Assembly (NCBI RefSeq): GCF_013912375.1
Contig: NZ_JACETV010000002.1
Span: forward strand, 248,001-312,000
DNA length: 64,000 nt
Origin: Emticicia sp. BO119
Lineage (GTDB): Bacteria; Bacteroidota; Bacteroidia; Cytophagales; Spirosomataceae
Direction: 5' to 3'
Every line of letters starts with the position of its first letter. The first letter of the stretch is position 1. This document shows, piece by piece, positions 52,801 to 60,897 of the stretch. The translations under genes were made by a program, and so were the position numbers. A model generated the notes under the pieces. It was not told the DNA's origin, made no database searches, and saw nothing but the letters and a program-made list of their open reading frames with translations.

Positions 52801-55317
52801 TTATTTCCCTTTTTGACTTGTCAGAAGTATATTTTTAAGACTTTCTACTTCCTGAGCTAATTGGTTAATCCGTTGATTCTCTTTTTCCAGTGTCTCAATG
52901 CGTGTTAATAACTGTTGAGTAGCAGAAATGTTGAGCGTTGTTAATGCTTCATAATCGACCGTACGGAAATCATTTACTTCTTTGCCATACACAAATACTT
53001 TTCCGCTTTTTTCTGAACTAACCTGAATACCCTGATCTGAAACGGTTAATACTTCTACAGTTTCCTGCTTTTCTTCACTAATGAGTTTAAGTTTGTCACC
53101 TGCTTTTAATGTTGTTTGGGTTAACGGAATAAATCCTTTTTCGATGAAGCTTAACTGATAAATATCAGGAACAAAATCAGTCATTTTAGTTACAGCAGAA
53201 GGGTAAACTTCTTCTATCTGTTGGGCAATTACTTTCTTATAATTGGTATTTCCTTTAGAGATTGAGTCGATTAATTGATAATCAGTTACCTTGATATTTT
53301 TTAGAATATCAAGGTCTTGCGCATTATCAGATAAGCCCTTTATTTTTTTGATGCGAGCGTCTGAATATACATTCAATTCAGAAGTGGCAATTCGGTCTGA
53401 AGTATAGATAGAATAGTAATTTGTTCCGCTTGTGGTTCCCGTTGAAGCACTGTTATTCAAATACCCATAAGATAAATTAGTTGTCAGGCTGCCATTTACG
53501 ACCAACTTTGCTTTGGTTGGAGTTTCTGTGCCGATTCCGACTGCACCATTGCTTTTGACTATTACTTTACTACCTGTATTATCTTTTAAAATCAGGTGTC
53601 CGACCCCTTCGCTATTTCCACTTCCTGTAGATATGAACTTCCAGTTGTTACCGTTGGTTGAAGTATTATTGATAGCAAGCCATGTACCTGTAGTAGAAGA
53701 ACTGGTGGCTCTTATGGTTTCATTAGTTGTAGCTACAATTTCTAATTTAGAAGAAGGGTTTTCAGTACCAATGCCTACTGCGCCATTGTTACTCTTAATA
53801 ATCATTCTTGAAGTAGTTTCGTCTTTAAATACCAGATTCCCTGTCCCTTCACTATTCTCACTTCCTGTAGAAATCAGCTTCCAACTTTTCCCTCCTAATG
53901 AAGTATTTTCTAATTTAAACCAGGCACCAAGGTTGGATGTACTTGTAGCCCGAAAAATTTCATTATTTGAGCCAAATATTTCCAGTTGCGATTCAGGGTC
54001 ATCCGTGCCTACGCCGACTTTTCCTGCATTTGTAACTACCATGCGTGGACTTTCTCCTCCTTCAACTACGAAAGACCCATTATTATCCTGACCAATGTCT
54101 ATAAAACTATTGCCAACACCCTGAAAACGCATTTGGGGTGCCAGGTTGGTTGGAGAGAATAGTCTGGATACAACTATGGCATTATTATAATCTTCTGAGT
54201 CCTGTACAATAAACCTTGCATTTTCATTAGCAATTACATCGAGTTTGCTGGCATTTTCAAGGGGAGTGTGAGAACCAATAATTAATCGACCATTTACGCC
54301 CATATTACGCTCGAGAAAATCTCCATAAATTAAAGGAGTATCAGTGCCTGAATTATGAATATATAACTTATCATTACCTATTGCATTAGAACCAGCCGCA
54401 TCTCCTATAAATACATTATAGCTTCCGGTTGAATTATGGCCTGCATAAGAACCTATTGCTACATTAGACCCACCCGAAATATTATCAACAAGTGCAAGGC
54501 GCCCAATAGCTACATTAAAACCTCCGGTTTTATTAGTTTCCAAAGCACCTGCTCCGATAGCCAGATTATTGCTTCCGGTAGTGGTTTCAGCGCCTGCATT
54601 GAAACCAATAAAAGTATTATATTTTTGAGTTAAATCGTCGTTTTTCCCTGCTCCTTCTCCAATAAATACACCTAATCCGGTGTTATGAATGTCTATTCTA
54701 CCATTGATACGGGCGTTTCCGTTTACCTCAAGCATTTCAGAGGGATTCAACACTCCGATACCAACCCTACCATTATTACGTAAAATCATTTTGGTGCTAT
54801 TCTGGTCTTTGAAGTGTAATTGTCCGTATCCGCCATTTTCACTCGTAGTTCCTGTTCCAGAATGGAATAACTGCCATTCTGTTGAAACAGGTAGTTCATC
54901 TACTGTACCTGTAACTCCTGAAGATAGTCGTATCCCTGTACCATTAGTTAAATTTCCTCTAAAGCTGGCAACTACCTGAGACCCCGGGTGTCTGACATCT
55001 AACTTATAGGCAGGAGTATTTGTACCAATTCCTAAATTAACCGAGGGTATCAGATATAAATACTCATTCTCTGCTGCCCAGAAAGGGTCTGAAAAAATGG
55101 TTGGGTCCATCCAGGTGCCATTCCCCACAGGGTCTGAAACCATTACTTTATACATACCTGCGCCATTGGTCATCCGAAGAAACCTGGTTGATAGAGTATC
55201 CGTATTTATCTGTGACTTGGGGAGTAAAGTTACACTTTGCGGGAAAGCCTGAGTTAAAGATACAATAGAAAAAATGGTAAAAAATATTGTTTTTTTGAGT
55301 TTTATAGATGTGTTCAT
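52801..55317 (-). CDS. Trimeric surface/tail-fibre-like protein with C-terminal S74 chaperone domain
   Basis: 838 residues: signal peptide (TIFFTIFSIVSLTQAFPQS), a collagen-like/YadA-head region (~230-310: NTFIGFNAGAETTTGSNNLA, NVAIGRLALV, NVFIGDAAGSN), repeats of ~75 residues ending in VGIGTxxP, and a C-terminal peptidase S74 intramolecular chaperone (YSDARIKKIKGLSDNAQDLD, YKKVIAQQIEEVYPSAV) followed by a coiled coil. S74 domains fold trimers and may cleave themselves off. Likely a trimeric adhesin. A palindromic operator lies 68 bases upstream. Confidence 0.85.
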   Translation of the reverse strand: MNTSIKLKKTIFFTIFSIVSLTQAFPQSVTLLPKSQINTDTLSTRFLRMTNGAGMYKVMVSDPVGNGTWMDPTIFSDPFWAAENEYLYLIPSVNLGIGTNTPAYKLDVRHPGSQVVASFRGNLTNGTGIRLSSGVTGTVDELPVSTEWQLFHSGTGTTSENGGYGQLHFKDQNSTKMILRNNGRVGIGVLNPSEMLEVNGNARINGRIDIHNTGLGVFIGEGAGKNDDLTQKYNTFIGFNAGAETTTGSNNLAIGAGALETNKTGGFNVAIGRLALVDNISGGSNVAIGSYAGHNSTGSYNVFIGDAAGSNAIGNDKLYIHNSGTDTPLIYGDFLERNMGVNGRLIIGSHTPLENASKLDVIANENARFIVQDSEDYNNAIVVSRLFSPTNLAPQMRFQGVGNSFIDIGQDNNGSFVVEGGESPRMVVTNAGKVGVGTDDPESQLEIFGSNNEIFRATSTSNLGAWFKLENTSLGGKSWKLISTGSENSEGTGNLVFKDETTSRMIIKSNNGAVGIGTENPSSKLEIVATTNETIRATSSSTTGTWLAINNTSTNGNNWKFISTGSGNSEGVGHLILKDNTGSKVIVKSNGAVGIGTETPTKAKLVVNGSLTTNLSYGYLNNSASTGTTSGTNYYSIYTSDRIATSELNVYSDARIKKIKGLSDNAQDLDILKNIKVTDYQLIDSISKGNTNYKKVIAQQIEEVYPSAVTKMTDFVPDIYQLSFIEKGFIPLTQTTLKAGDKLKLISEEKQETVEVLTVSDQGIQVSSEKSGKVFVYGKEVNDFRTVDYEALTTLNISATQQLLTRIETLEKENQRINQLAQEVESLKNILLTSQKGK

Positions 55318-55384
55318 GGGTAAATAAGCTTTTATTTATAATTGACTGCTAAATTTTTTGCAACGGTTGTATTGATTTTTTTTG

Positions 55385-55411
55385 AAACAATTTTGTTCAA
55401 CAAAATTGTTT
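55385..55411. promoter_or_regulatory. Perfect palindromic operator upstream of the trimeric surface protein
   Basis: AAACAATTTTGTT at 55385-55397, one central C, and its exact reverse complement at 55399-55411. The core TTGTTCAACAA recurs at 56065 next to the TetR start codon. It lies 68 bases before the surface-protein ATG. Confidence 0.75.
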
Positions 55412-55452
55412 AATAAGGTCTAAAAAAATATGGCCGTAGCCATTTTGTAAAA

Positions 55453-56064
55453 TTAAGGCCTGATTCCGTTCAGGACGAATGCCTTAATTTTACTTCTTCT
55501 TTTCCTGATAAATTCTTTCATGCTTTCTTCATCTCGGTTTTGTTTAGCTTTTACATAGGCCATTGTCAAATAAGGCATAGCACATAAGCCGTAAATATTC
55601 ATGATTAAATCTTCACCTGTTATATACTCACTCACGGTACCTTGTTGTTTTTCATTTTTAAGTATTTCGTTTAACTGAAACGGAATTGTATCTTCCCGGG
55701 AGTGAGCGAGAAAGTAGGCTAACTCTTCTGATTCGTTAAATAAATTAACAATAAAGCCTGGCAATCCTGGTTTGTCTTCAAACAAATCGCTTACTACTTC
55801 TATAATGCCCTCTATCAATATATCTAAATCGACTTGTTCACCAATCAGGCGTTTCATGTGAAAAAACACAGTGTTAAGGGTGCTTTCCAATATCTCCTGA
55901 AAAAGTGATTCTTTGGTTCGGAAATAATAATGTAACATCGTACGGCTAATGCCCGCCTCTTCGGCAATCTGGGTAGTACGTGTACCTTTAAATCCGTTTC
56001 GGTGGAAAACTTTCTCAGCAGCTATTAATATCTTTTGCTTGGTGTCTTGATCTATCTTCGGCAT
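55453..56064 (-). CDS. TetR-family transcriptional regulator
   Basis: 203 residues. The N-terminal helix-turn-helix (IDQDTKQKILIAAEKVFHRN, TRTTQIAEEAGISRTMLHYY, FRTKESLFQEIL) is typical of TetR; the remaining helical domain (VDLDILIEGIIEVVSDLFED ... YVKAKQNRDEES) would bind an unknown effector. A palindrome abuts its own start codon and a near-identical one lies before the surface-protein gene, so it probably represses both. Confidence 0.93.
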   Translation of the reverse strand: MPKIDQDTKQKILIAAEKVFHRNGFKGTRTTQIAEEAGISRTMLHYYFRTKESLFQEILESTLNTVFFHMKRLIGEQVDLDILIEGIIEVVSDLFEDKPGLPGFIVNLFNESEELAYFLAHSREDTIPFQLNEILKNEKQQGTVSEYITGEDLIMNIYGLCAMPYLTMAYVKAKQNRDEESMKEFIRKRRSKIKAFVLNGIRP

Positions 56065-56091
56065 AAACTATATTGTTCAACAAAATTGTTT
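56065..56091. promoter_or_regulatory. Palindromic operator abutting the TetR start codon
   Basis: AAACTATATTGTT / C / AACAAAATTGTTT: the same 27-base geometry as 55385 with two mismatches in the left arm. It begins at the base next to the TetR ATG, a classic autorepression position. Confidence 0.7.
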
Positions 56092-56154
56092 ATAAAAAAT
56101 TTATGAAACAAATTTATTTAGGATTCTCGATAAAAATATTTTTAAAACAAATAA

Positions 56155-56205
56155 TCAATAAAAAGCCATTGTTACGTAGTATATTTTTCTACAAGTAACA
56201 ATGGC
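56155..56205 (-). terminator. Terminator of the Gfo/Idh/MocA operon
   Basis: GCCATTGTTAC (56165-56175) pairs with GTAACAATGGC (56195-56205); an inner GTAG/CTAC extends the stem. On the minus strand a TTTTTATT tract follows. Confidence 0.85.
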
Positions 56206-56245
56206 GCTGAATATTAGCTTATATAAAGCTTGTAAAAATAAATAA

Positions 56246-57406
56246 TTATCCCTTAAGCTCCAGTTTTTTGGCAAATTTCTGTGCTTTCAACGATAATTCA
56301 GTCGCTAAGAAACAATGGTCCTGTGTCATAGATGTTTCTGTTCTGTTTACAATATCGCTCACCAATTGCCCACCAAATGGTAGTGGTTCTTTACTACAAT
56401 CAATATATTTAGTTTCTTTATTATTGACCAGATACAGGTTATTGCCGCTGTCTTTGATGGCAATGTCGATATTTTTACGAATTTCAATAAAGCCTTCTGT
56501 ACCTAAGATAGTCAATCGGCCATCACCCCAGGTTTTTAGTCCGTCTGGCGTAAACCAGTCTACACGAATGTATCCCGCTCCTCCATTGCCTTTCACCATT
56601 GCATCGCCGAAATCTTCAAAGAGGGGAAATTCGGGGTGATTCACATTACCAACCTGAGAGCTGATAACTTCGCCTTTAGTAGACCCCGTGAAAAACAAAA
56701 ACTGGTCGAATTGATGCGAAGCAATATCAGTAATAATACCTCCGAACTTGCTACGGTCGAAAAACCATTCCGGGCGGCTTTTGGTATTCATTCTGTGTGG
56801 CCCAAGGCCAATGGTTTGAATTACTCTACCTATCACGCCTTCTTTGATTAACTCACCGGCTTTTACAGTAGCTCTGTTCTCAAAACGTTCGCTATACATA
56901 ATCGAGTAGATGCGCTTGGTTTCTTTCTGCACTTTTCTTGCCTCGGCTAATTGCTCTAAAGTTGTAATACCGGGCTTATCAGACATAAAATCTTTTCCAT
57001 GTTTCATTGCTCTGATTCCAATTGGCGCACGTTCACTGGCAATTGCAGCACTCAAGATGAGTTGAATTGAATTATCCTCCAATACCTCTTTTTCGCTTGT
57101 TGCCTGTTTCACATTCGGGTATCTTTTTACATATGCTGCCAGTAAATCCGGTTCTTTGGCATAGACTGCTACTAACTCTCCGCCACCACGTATAATAGCC
57201 TCTGTCATACCATAAATATGACCGTGATTAAGTCCTATCACCGAAAAACGGATACTTGGTGCTACGTTTTTGTAAATATAAGGTGCTTCCATAGTGTTTG
57301 ACTTTGCGGCAATTTCATTCACAAGGCTCGACGAAAGTACCAGCCCTGCGGTGCTTGTCAGTGTATTCTTTAAGAATTTACGGCGGTTATTCTGATTGTT
57401 TTCCAT
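56246..57406 (-). CDS. Exported Gfo/Idh/MocA-family oxidoreductase (386 residues)
   Basis: Twin-arginine-like leader NNRRKFLKNTLTSTAGLVLS, then a Rossmann domain (IRFSVIGLNHGHIYGMTEAI, LVAVYAKEPDLL) and a Gfo/Idh C-terminal domain. The typical KP motif is present as GKDFMSDKPGITT; a candidate catalytic region is FGGIITDIASHQFDQFLFF with Asp and His. It would oxidise or hydrolyse a sugar derivative in the periplasm using tightly bound NAD(P). Last gene of a three-gene operon. Confidence 0.88.
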   Translation of the reverse strand: MENNQNNRRKFLKNTLTSTAGLVLSSSLVNEIAAKSNTMEAPYIYKNVAPSIRFSVIGLNHGHIYGMTEAIIRGGGELVAVYAKEPDLLAAYVKRYPNVKQATSEKEVLEDNSIQLILSAAIASERAPIGIRAMKHGKDFMSDKPGITTLEQLAEARKVQKETKRIYSIMYSERFENRATVKAGELIKEGVIGRVIQTIGLGPHRMNTKSRPEWFFDRSKFGGIITDIASHQFDQFLFFTGSTKGEVISSQVGNVNHPEFPLFEDFGDAMVKGNGGAGYIRVDWFTPDGLKTWGDGRLTILGTEGFIEIRKNIDIAIKDSGNNLYLVNNKETKYIDCSKEPLPFGGQLVSDIVNRTETSMTQDHCFLATELSLKAQKFAKKLELKG

Positions 57407-57424
57407 AGTTTAATAGGGTAGGTT

Positions 57425-58795
57425 TTATTGGGTTTTGGTTGCCAGTTTTAAAGCCTGAGTAGTAGTATAATATTTGGCAATCATGTTGGGTACTTCCCAA
57501 GCAGGCAATTTGCCTTGTTTCAGATACTCAAGGTATTTTTCGGTTACTCTTCCAAAATGCGCCTCATGTCCTTCTTTGTATTTTTCAGGAATTTCCACTT
57601 CCCATCCTTTGGCATTTTTCTTTAGAGCAACACCGGGGTATTTTTTCTCTATTACTGCTAATGCTTGCAATAAGCCCGCTTCATAGACTTTATTATTGCT
57701 GACAGGCTCAATATATAGTGTTGGCTTATAGTTTTGTTCTGCGCCTTGTCTTATAATGAGATTGGCTTTAGTACCGCGCATAATTGAGTAATGTGTATCT
57801 CCACCGCCCTCAGGTGCCTGATAAGCCCATATTACTGATGCTTTGGCGTGCACCCCTTTTAGCTGATAGTTAATTTCGCCGTTTGAATATACTTTTAATA
57901 CATTATCTACTACATCTTTTTTCAGATAGTCAGGAAAACCATCTGTTTTTGTAATAGTCTTGAATTGATTTAAAGTCATGTCAGTCGTCCAGTGGCGGGC
58001 ACTGGTCAGTTTGATGTCTTTCTGATAATCAATTACCTGTTCAGGAAAACATTCCCACTGAATCAGATCTACGAGGTGCGTAGTTACGTCTACAATACCT
58101 TCGCCCTGCTGTGCAACATCCATAAACCATGATGGGCGCGTGAGTACACTGCCTGACACATATTTATAAAAATGATGCACACTTTCTTTGGTTACGGCAG
58201 GATTCTCGGGGGTTCCTTTCTCCAGTTTTCCGAAAGCAGATGGTAACATCGAAAACTCTCGCTGCAGCATGGTACTAATTTCATAACGCTCAGTCATGAT
58301 ATCGTAGAGCAGTACCTTTTTTTGTGCTGCGGTAGTAAAGGTCTTTTTTAGTTTATCAAAATCTTTGCCATCAATTATCATAGGCTTATCAGCCAATACA
58401 TTCAATCCGGCATTAACTGATTTGTCAATATAATCAGCCTTTATGCGATTATTACCTGCAATCACCACTACATTTCCTGCTTTTTCAGATAGCATTTTTT
58501 CAAAATAATCAGGGCCAGTATATACTTTTTCCAACCACTTTGTCGGGTTATCGGCACGCTTATTATAGCCTTCGATGCGTTGTAAGTGAAAGTCAAGATC
58601 TGTGCCGACCGGAGCATATACCCTTACTTCCGGGCTTACTTCGGGATACATATTTTTCTGTACAAGAGCCGCATGAAAATGACCGGGGTCAAGGGTAATC
58701 AGTCTGATTTCTTTTGAAGTCTGGGCAGATGTTTCTTCATTGATTAACATACTTAGTGCTAAAGCAAACCCTGTTGCTAACAGTTTTTTTCTCAT
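57425..58795 (-). CDS. Exported Gfo/Idh/MocA-like oxidoreductase with specialised C-terminal domain (456 residues)
   Basis: Signal peptide (LLATGFALALSMLINEETSAQ) instead of a Tat leader. The Rossmann part reads IRLITLDPGHFHAALVQKNM and NVVVIAGNNRIKADYIDKSV, with NVLADKPMIID carrying the KP motif; EGIVDVTTHLVDLIQWE provides the Asp/His pair. The long C-terminus matches the 'putative oxidoreductase C-terminal' type found in Bacteroidota. Middle gene of the operon, separated by 18 and 16 bases from its neighbours. Confidence 0.82.
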   Translation of the reverse strand: MRKKLLATGFALALSMLINEETSAQTSKEIRLITLDPGHFHAALVQKNMYPEVSPEVRVYAPVGTDLDFHLQRIEGYNKRADNPTKWLEKVYTGPDYFEKMLSEKAGNVVVIAGNNRIKADYIDKSVNAGLNVLADKPMIIDGKDFDKLKKTFTTAAQKKVLLYDIMTERYEISTMLQREFSMLPSAFGKLEKGTPENPAVTKESVHHFYKYVSGSVLTRPSWFMDVAQQGEGIVDVTTHLVDLIQWECFPEQVIDYQKDIKLTSARHWTTDMTLNQFKTITKTDGFPDYLKKDVVDNVLKVYSNGEINYQLKGVHAKASVIWAYQAPEGGGDTHYSIMRGTKANLIIRQGAEQNYKPTLYIEPVSNNKVYEAGLLQALAVIEKKYPGVALKKNAKGWEVEIPEKYKEGHEAHFGRVTEKYLEYLKQGKLPAWEVPNMIAKYYTTTQALKLATKTQ

Positions 58796-58811
58796 CAGGT
58801 TGAATATAAGG

Positions 58812-60221
58812 TTATTTACTAACTTTTATCGCGTACGCGCTTCTTTGTGGTCTCGACAAGAGTGCGTTGGCTTTGGTATCATTATTCTTAAAACGCTCAG
58901 TTTTCGGATCCCAATATAATCTTCTTTTCAACTTCATTGCTGCATGGTGTAATAAGCAAGCAGTACATGAGCGATGTCCGATTTCAGCCGGAGCGATTGG
59001 TTCTTTTCGTGAAGCGACGCTTTCCAGCCAGTTGCCATGATGGTCGTTGCTCACAGGTAAATGCAATTCGTTAGGGCCAATTTCAGAGGTAATAATTTTA
59101 GGGTCACTGGCGTCCAGTTTCTTGGCTGCGTTTTGTTTCGCTATCGGGTCACTCGAAGTAACCGCTCCATCACCACGAGAAACAAAAATCCAGCCCTCAG
59201 TCCCTTCAAATTTAATTCCATTCGGAATCTCGTTACTGATAATCATTTCTACCCCGTTATCATAGAGTGCATGAGTAGTAAAGATACCATGCACATTCCA
59301 TAAACCACTGGTTGGGAAATCGGCCTTGCCCCATATTTCAACAGGACCCGAATATTCCTTATCCATCCCCCAATGCGCAATGTCAATATGATGTGCGCCC
59401 CAGCCGGTAATCATTCCGGCACCGAACTGCTCGCAACGCAACCAACCCGGGCGGTCGAATCCTACATTGGGGTGTACACGTTTTTCGGTATAATATACCT
59501 CTGGCGTTGTACCCAACCACATATCATAGTTCAGATTCTTCGGGATTGGCATCTGAGGCTCTTCATTGCCCGATGGGTCGCCCGGCAAACCTACATATAC
59601 TTTTTGCAATTTACCTATTCTTCCGTTTCTTACCAACTCTACCGCATATCTGAATTGCGAAGTCGAGCGTTGCTGACTACCAATCTGCAATATTCTGCCC
59701 GATTTCTTCACGGCATCAGCCATCATTCTGCCTTCTGAGATAGTTAACGAAGCGGGTTTTTGTACATATACATCTTTTCCCGCTTCTACGGCATGTACTA
59801 CAATAGGTGCATGCCAATGGTCAGGAGTGCTCACAATCACGGCGTCAATGTCTTTATTGAGCAATAATTCTCTGTAATCGCCATAGCCTGTTACCCCATT
59901 AAACTCTTTGCCCGTTTTTTTAGTGTAATATCCGTTAACTAATTTCTGGGCAAGTTCTACCCGGTTGCTATCTAAGTCACATACGGCCATAATCTGGGCA
60001 GAATCGTGTTTCCATACCCCCGGCATATCATGCCCACGAGAAATTCTTCCTACACCGATAGCCCCGACATTAATTCTGTTACTTGGGGCATTTTTACCAA
60101 AAACAGACGAAGGTACTATTGTTGGTAAACCAGCTAATAGTGTACTGCCGGCCATAATCCCTTTACCACTCAGGTCAAGGAATTTTCTTCTTGAAATATG
60201 AGTGTTTTTTTTAGTAGTCAT
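58812..60221 (-). CDS. Exported Gfo/Idh/MocA-family oxidoreductase (469 residues)
   Basis: Tat leader ISRRKFLDLSGKGIMAGSTL, then a Rossmann domain (INVGAIGVGRISRGHDMPGV, QIMAVCDLDSNRVELAQKLV) and the block VDVYVQKPASLT-like GKDVYVQKPASLTISEGRMM with the KP motif. The C-terminal domain contains GMITGWGAHHIDIAHWGMDK with the His pair. First gene of the operon; the 676-base upstream region contains a strong hairpin and a LacI-like palindrome. Substrate unknown; related proteins include glucoside 3-dehydrogenase-like and alpha-N-acetylgalactosaminidase-like enzymes. Confidence 0.88.
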   Translation of the reverse strand: MTTKKNTHISRRKFLDLSGKGIMAGSTLLAGLPTIVPSSVFGKNAPSNRINVGAIGVGRISRGHDMPGVWKHDSAQIMAVCDLDSNRVELAQKLVNGYYTKKTGKEFNGVTGYGDYRELLLNKDIDAVIVSTPDHWHAPIVVHAVEAGKDVYVQKPASLTISEGRMMADAVKKSGRILQIGSQQRSTSQFRYAVELVRNGRIGKLQKVYVGLPGDPSGNEEPQMPIPKNLNYDMWLGTTPEVYYTEKRVHPNVGFDRPGWLRCEQFGAGMITGWGAHHIDIAHWGMDKEYSGPVEIWGKADFPTSGLWNVHGIFTTHALYDNGVEMIISNEIPNGIKFEGTEGWIFVSRGDGAVTSSDPIAKQNAAKKLDASDPKIITSEIGPNELHLPVSNDHHGNWLESVASRKEPIAPAEIGHRSCTACLLHHAAMKLKRRLYWDPKTERFKNNDTKANALLSRPQRSAYAIKVSK

Positions 60222-60280
60222 AATATGTTATACAATTTACATTGATTGAATAGAAATTTTATCGGAAAAGATGAGGGATT

Positions 60281-60305
60281 AGTGTGGCTGCAATACAGCC
60301 ACACT
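60281..60305. promoter_or_regulatory. Strong hairpin in the leader of the Gfo/Idh/MocA operon
   Basis: AGTGTGGCTG (60281-60290) pairs perfectly with CAGCCACACT (60296-60305) around a 5-base loop. No T-run on either strand, so a simple terminator is unlikely; it lies 60 bases from the operon start. Apart from this and the small frame and palindrome listed next, I see nothing in 60222-60897. Confidence 0.5.
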
Positions 60306-60506
60306 ATTAAAATTATCCCGTTATAAGTAGAATTGTTTCATGATAGTAGATTCGGAGTTTATAGGTGGCATTGATAAGGTTGAATATAAAATATAGTTTA
60401 AGGGTTGGGTAATTCTAAGAAAAATACAATTGTCAGATAAATTTCTAAGGTTATATAAGTCTTTCAAATTATCACTATAAAGCTAAATCCAAAAGAATAT
60501 TACGGT

Positions 60507-60514
60507 TATTTTTG
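60507..60514 (+). promoter_or_regulatory. -7 promoter box in the gap before the APC transporter
   Basis: TATTTTTG, 8/8 match to TAnnTTTG, 19 bases before a small ATG frame at 60533; no good TTG at the -33 distance. It could serve the small frame or the transporter gene. Confidence 0.35.
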
Positions 60515-60532
60515 CATTAAAAAAAGACTTTT

Positions 60533-60679
60533 ATGTCTATTTTTTATATTTTTAATCTACTTTCTATCGGTTTCGTTTTCGGGAACGTTCCCGATAGTTT
60601 TCTGAAACTTGTAATAATTATAGATTTTTCTGGTTGTTTAATCTTAGCCAAAATTGGGATTGAGAAGTCTAATATATGA
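60533..60679 (+). CDS. Possible 48-residue hydrophobic small protein
   Basis: A 48-codon frame starting ATG at 60533 behind a good -7 box: hydrophobic throughout (SIFYIFNLLSIGFVFGN, FLKLVIIIDFSGCLILAKIG) with a short charged end. It could be a small membrane protein, or a chance frame across the LacI-like operator it contains. No homologue is recognised. Confidence 0.25.
   Translation: MSIFYIFNLLSIGFVFGNVPDSFLKLVIIIDFSGCLILAKIGIEKSNI
60580..60593. promoter_or_regulatory. LacI-family-like operator palindrome
   Basis: CGGGAACGTTCCCG is a perfect 14-base palindrome with the central CG of LacI/GalR operators; an outer CTATCGG / CCGATAG pair (60564-60570, 60591-60597) overlaps it. No LacI-type regulator is encoded in the window. 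Confidence 0.5.
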
Positions 60680-60897
60680 TTAAGAAGACTCAGGCATTGG
60701 AAAAGTATAATTCAGATGTTTTTTACCCTGAATAAGATTTAACTGATTTGAGGATTTTGTTGATAAAGAATTATAATTATTGAATTATGAAGGGTTATAT
60801 TAGAGCATAATAAAACATTATTACAATCAATAAATCAGGTAAAACCGTATTTCGTCGCGGCACAGTTCGAGACAACGATTCTTACTATCCTAAACTA

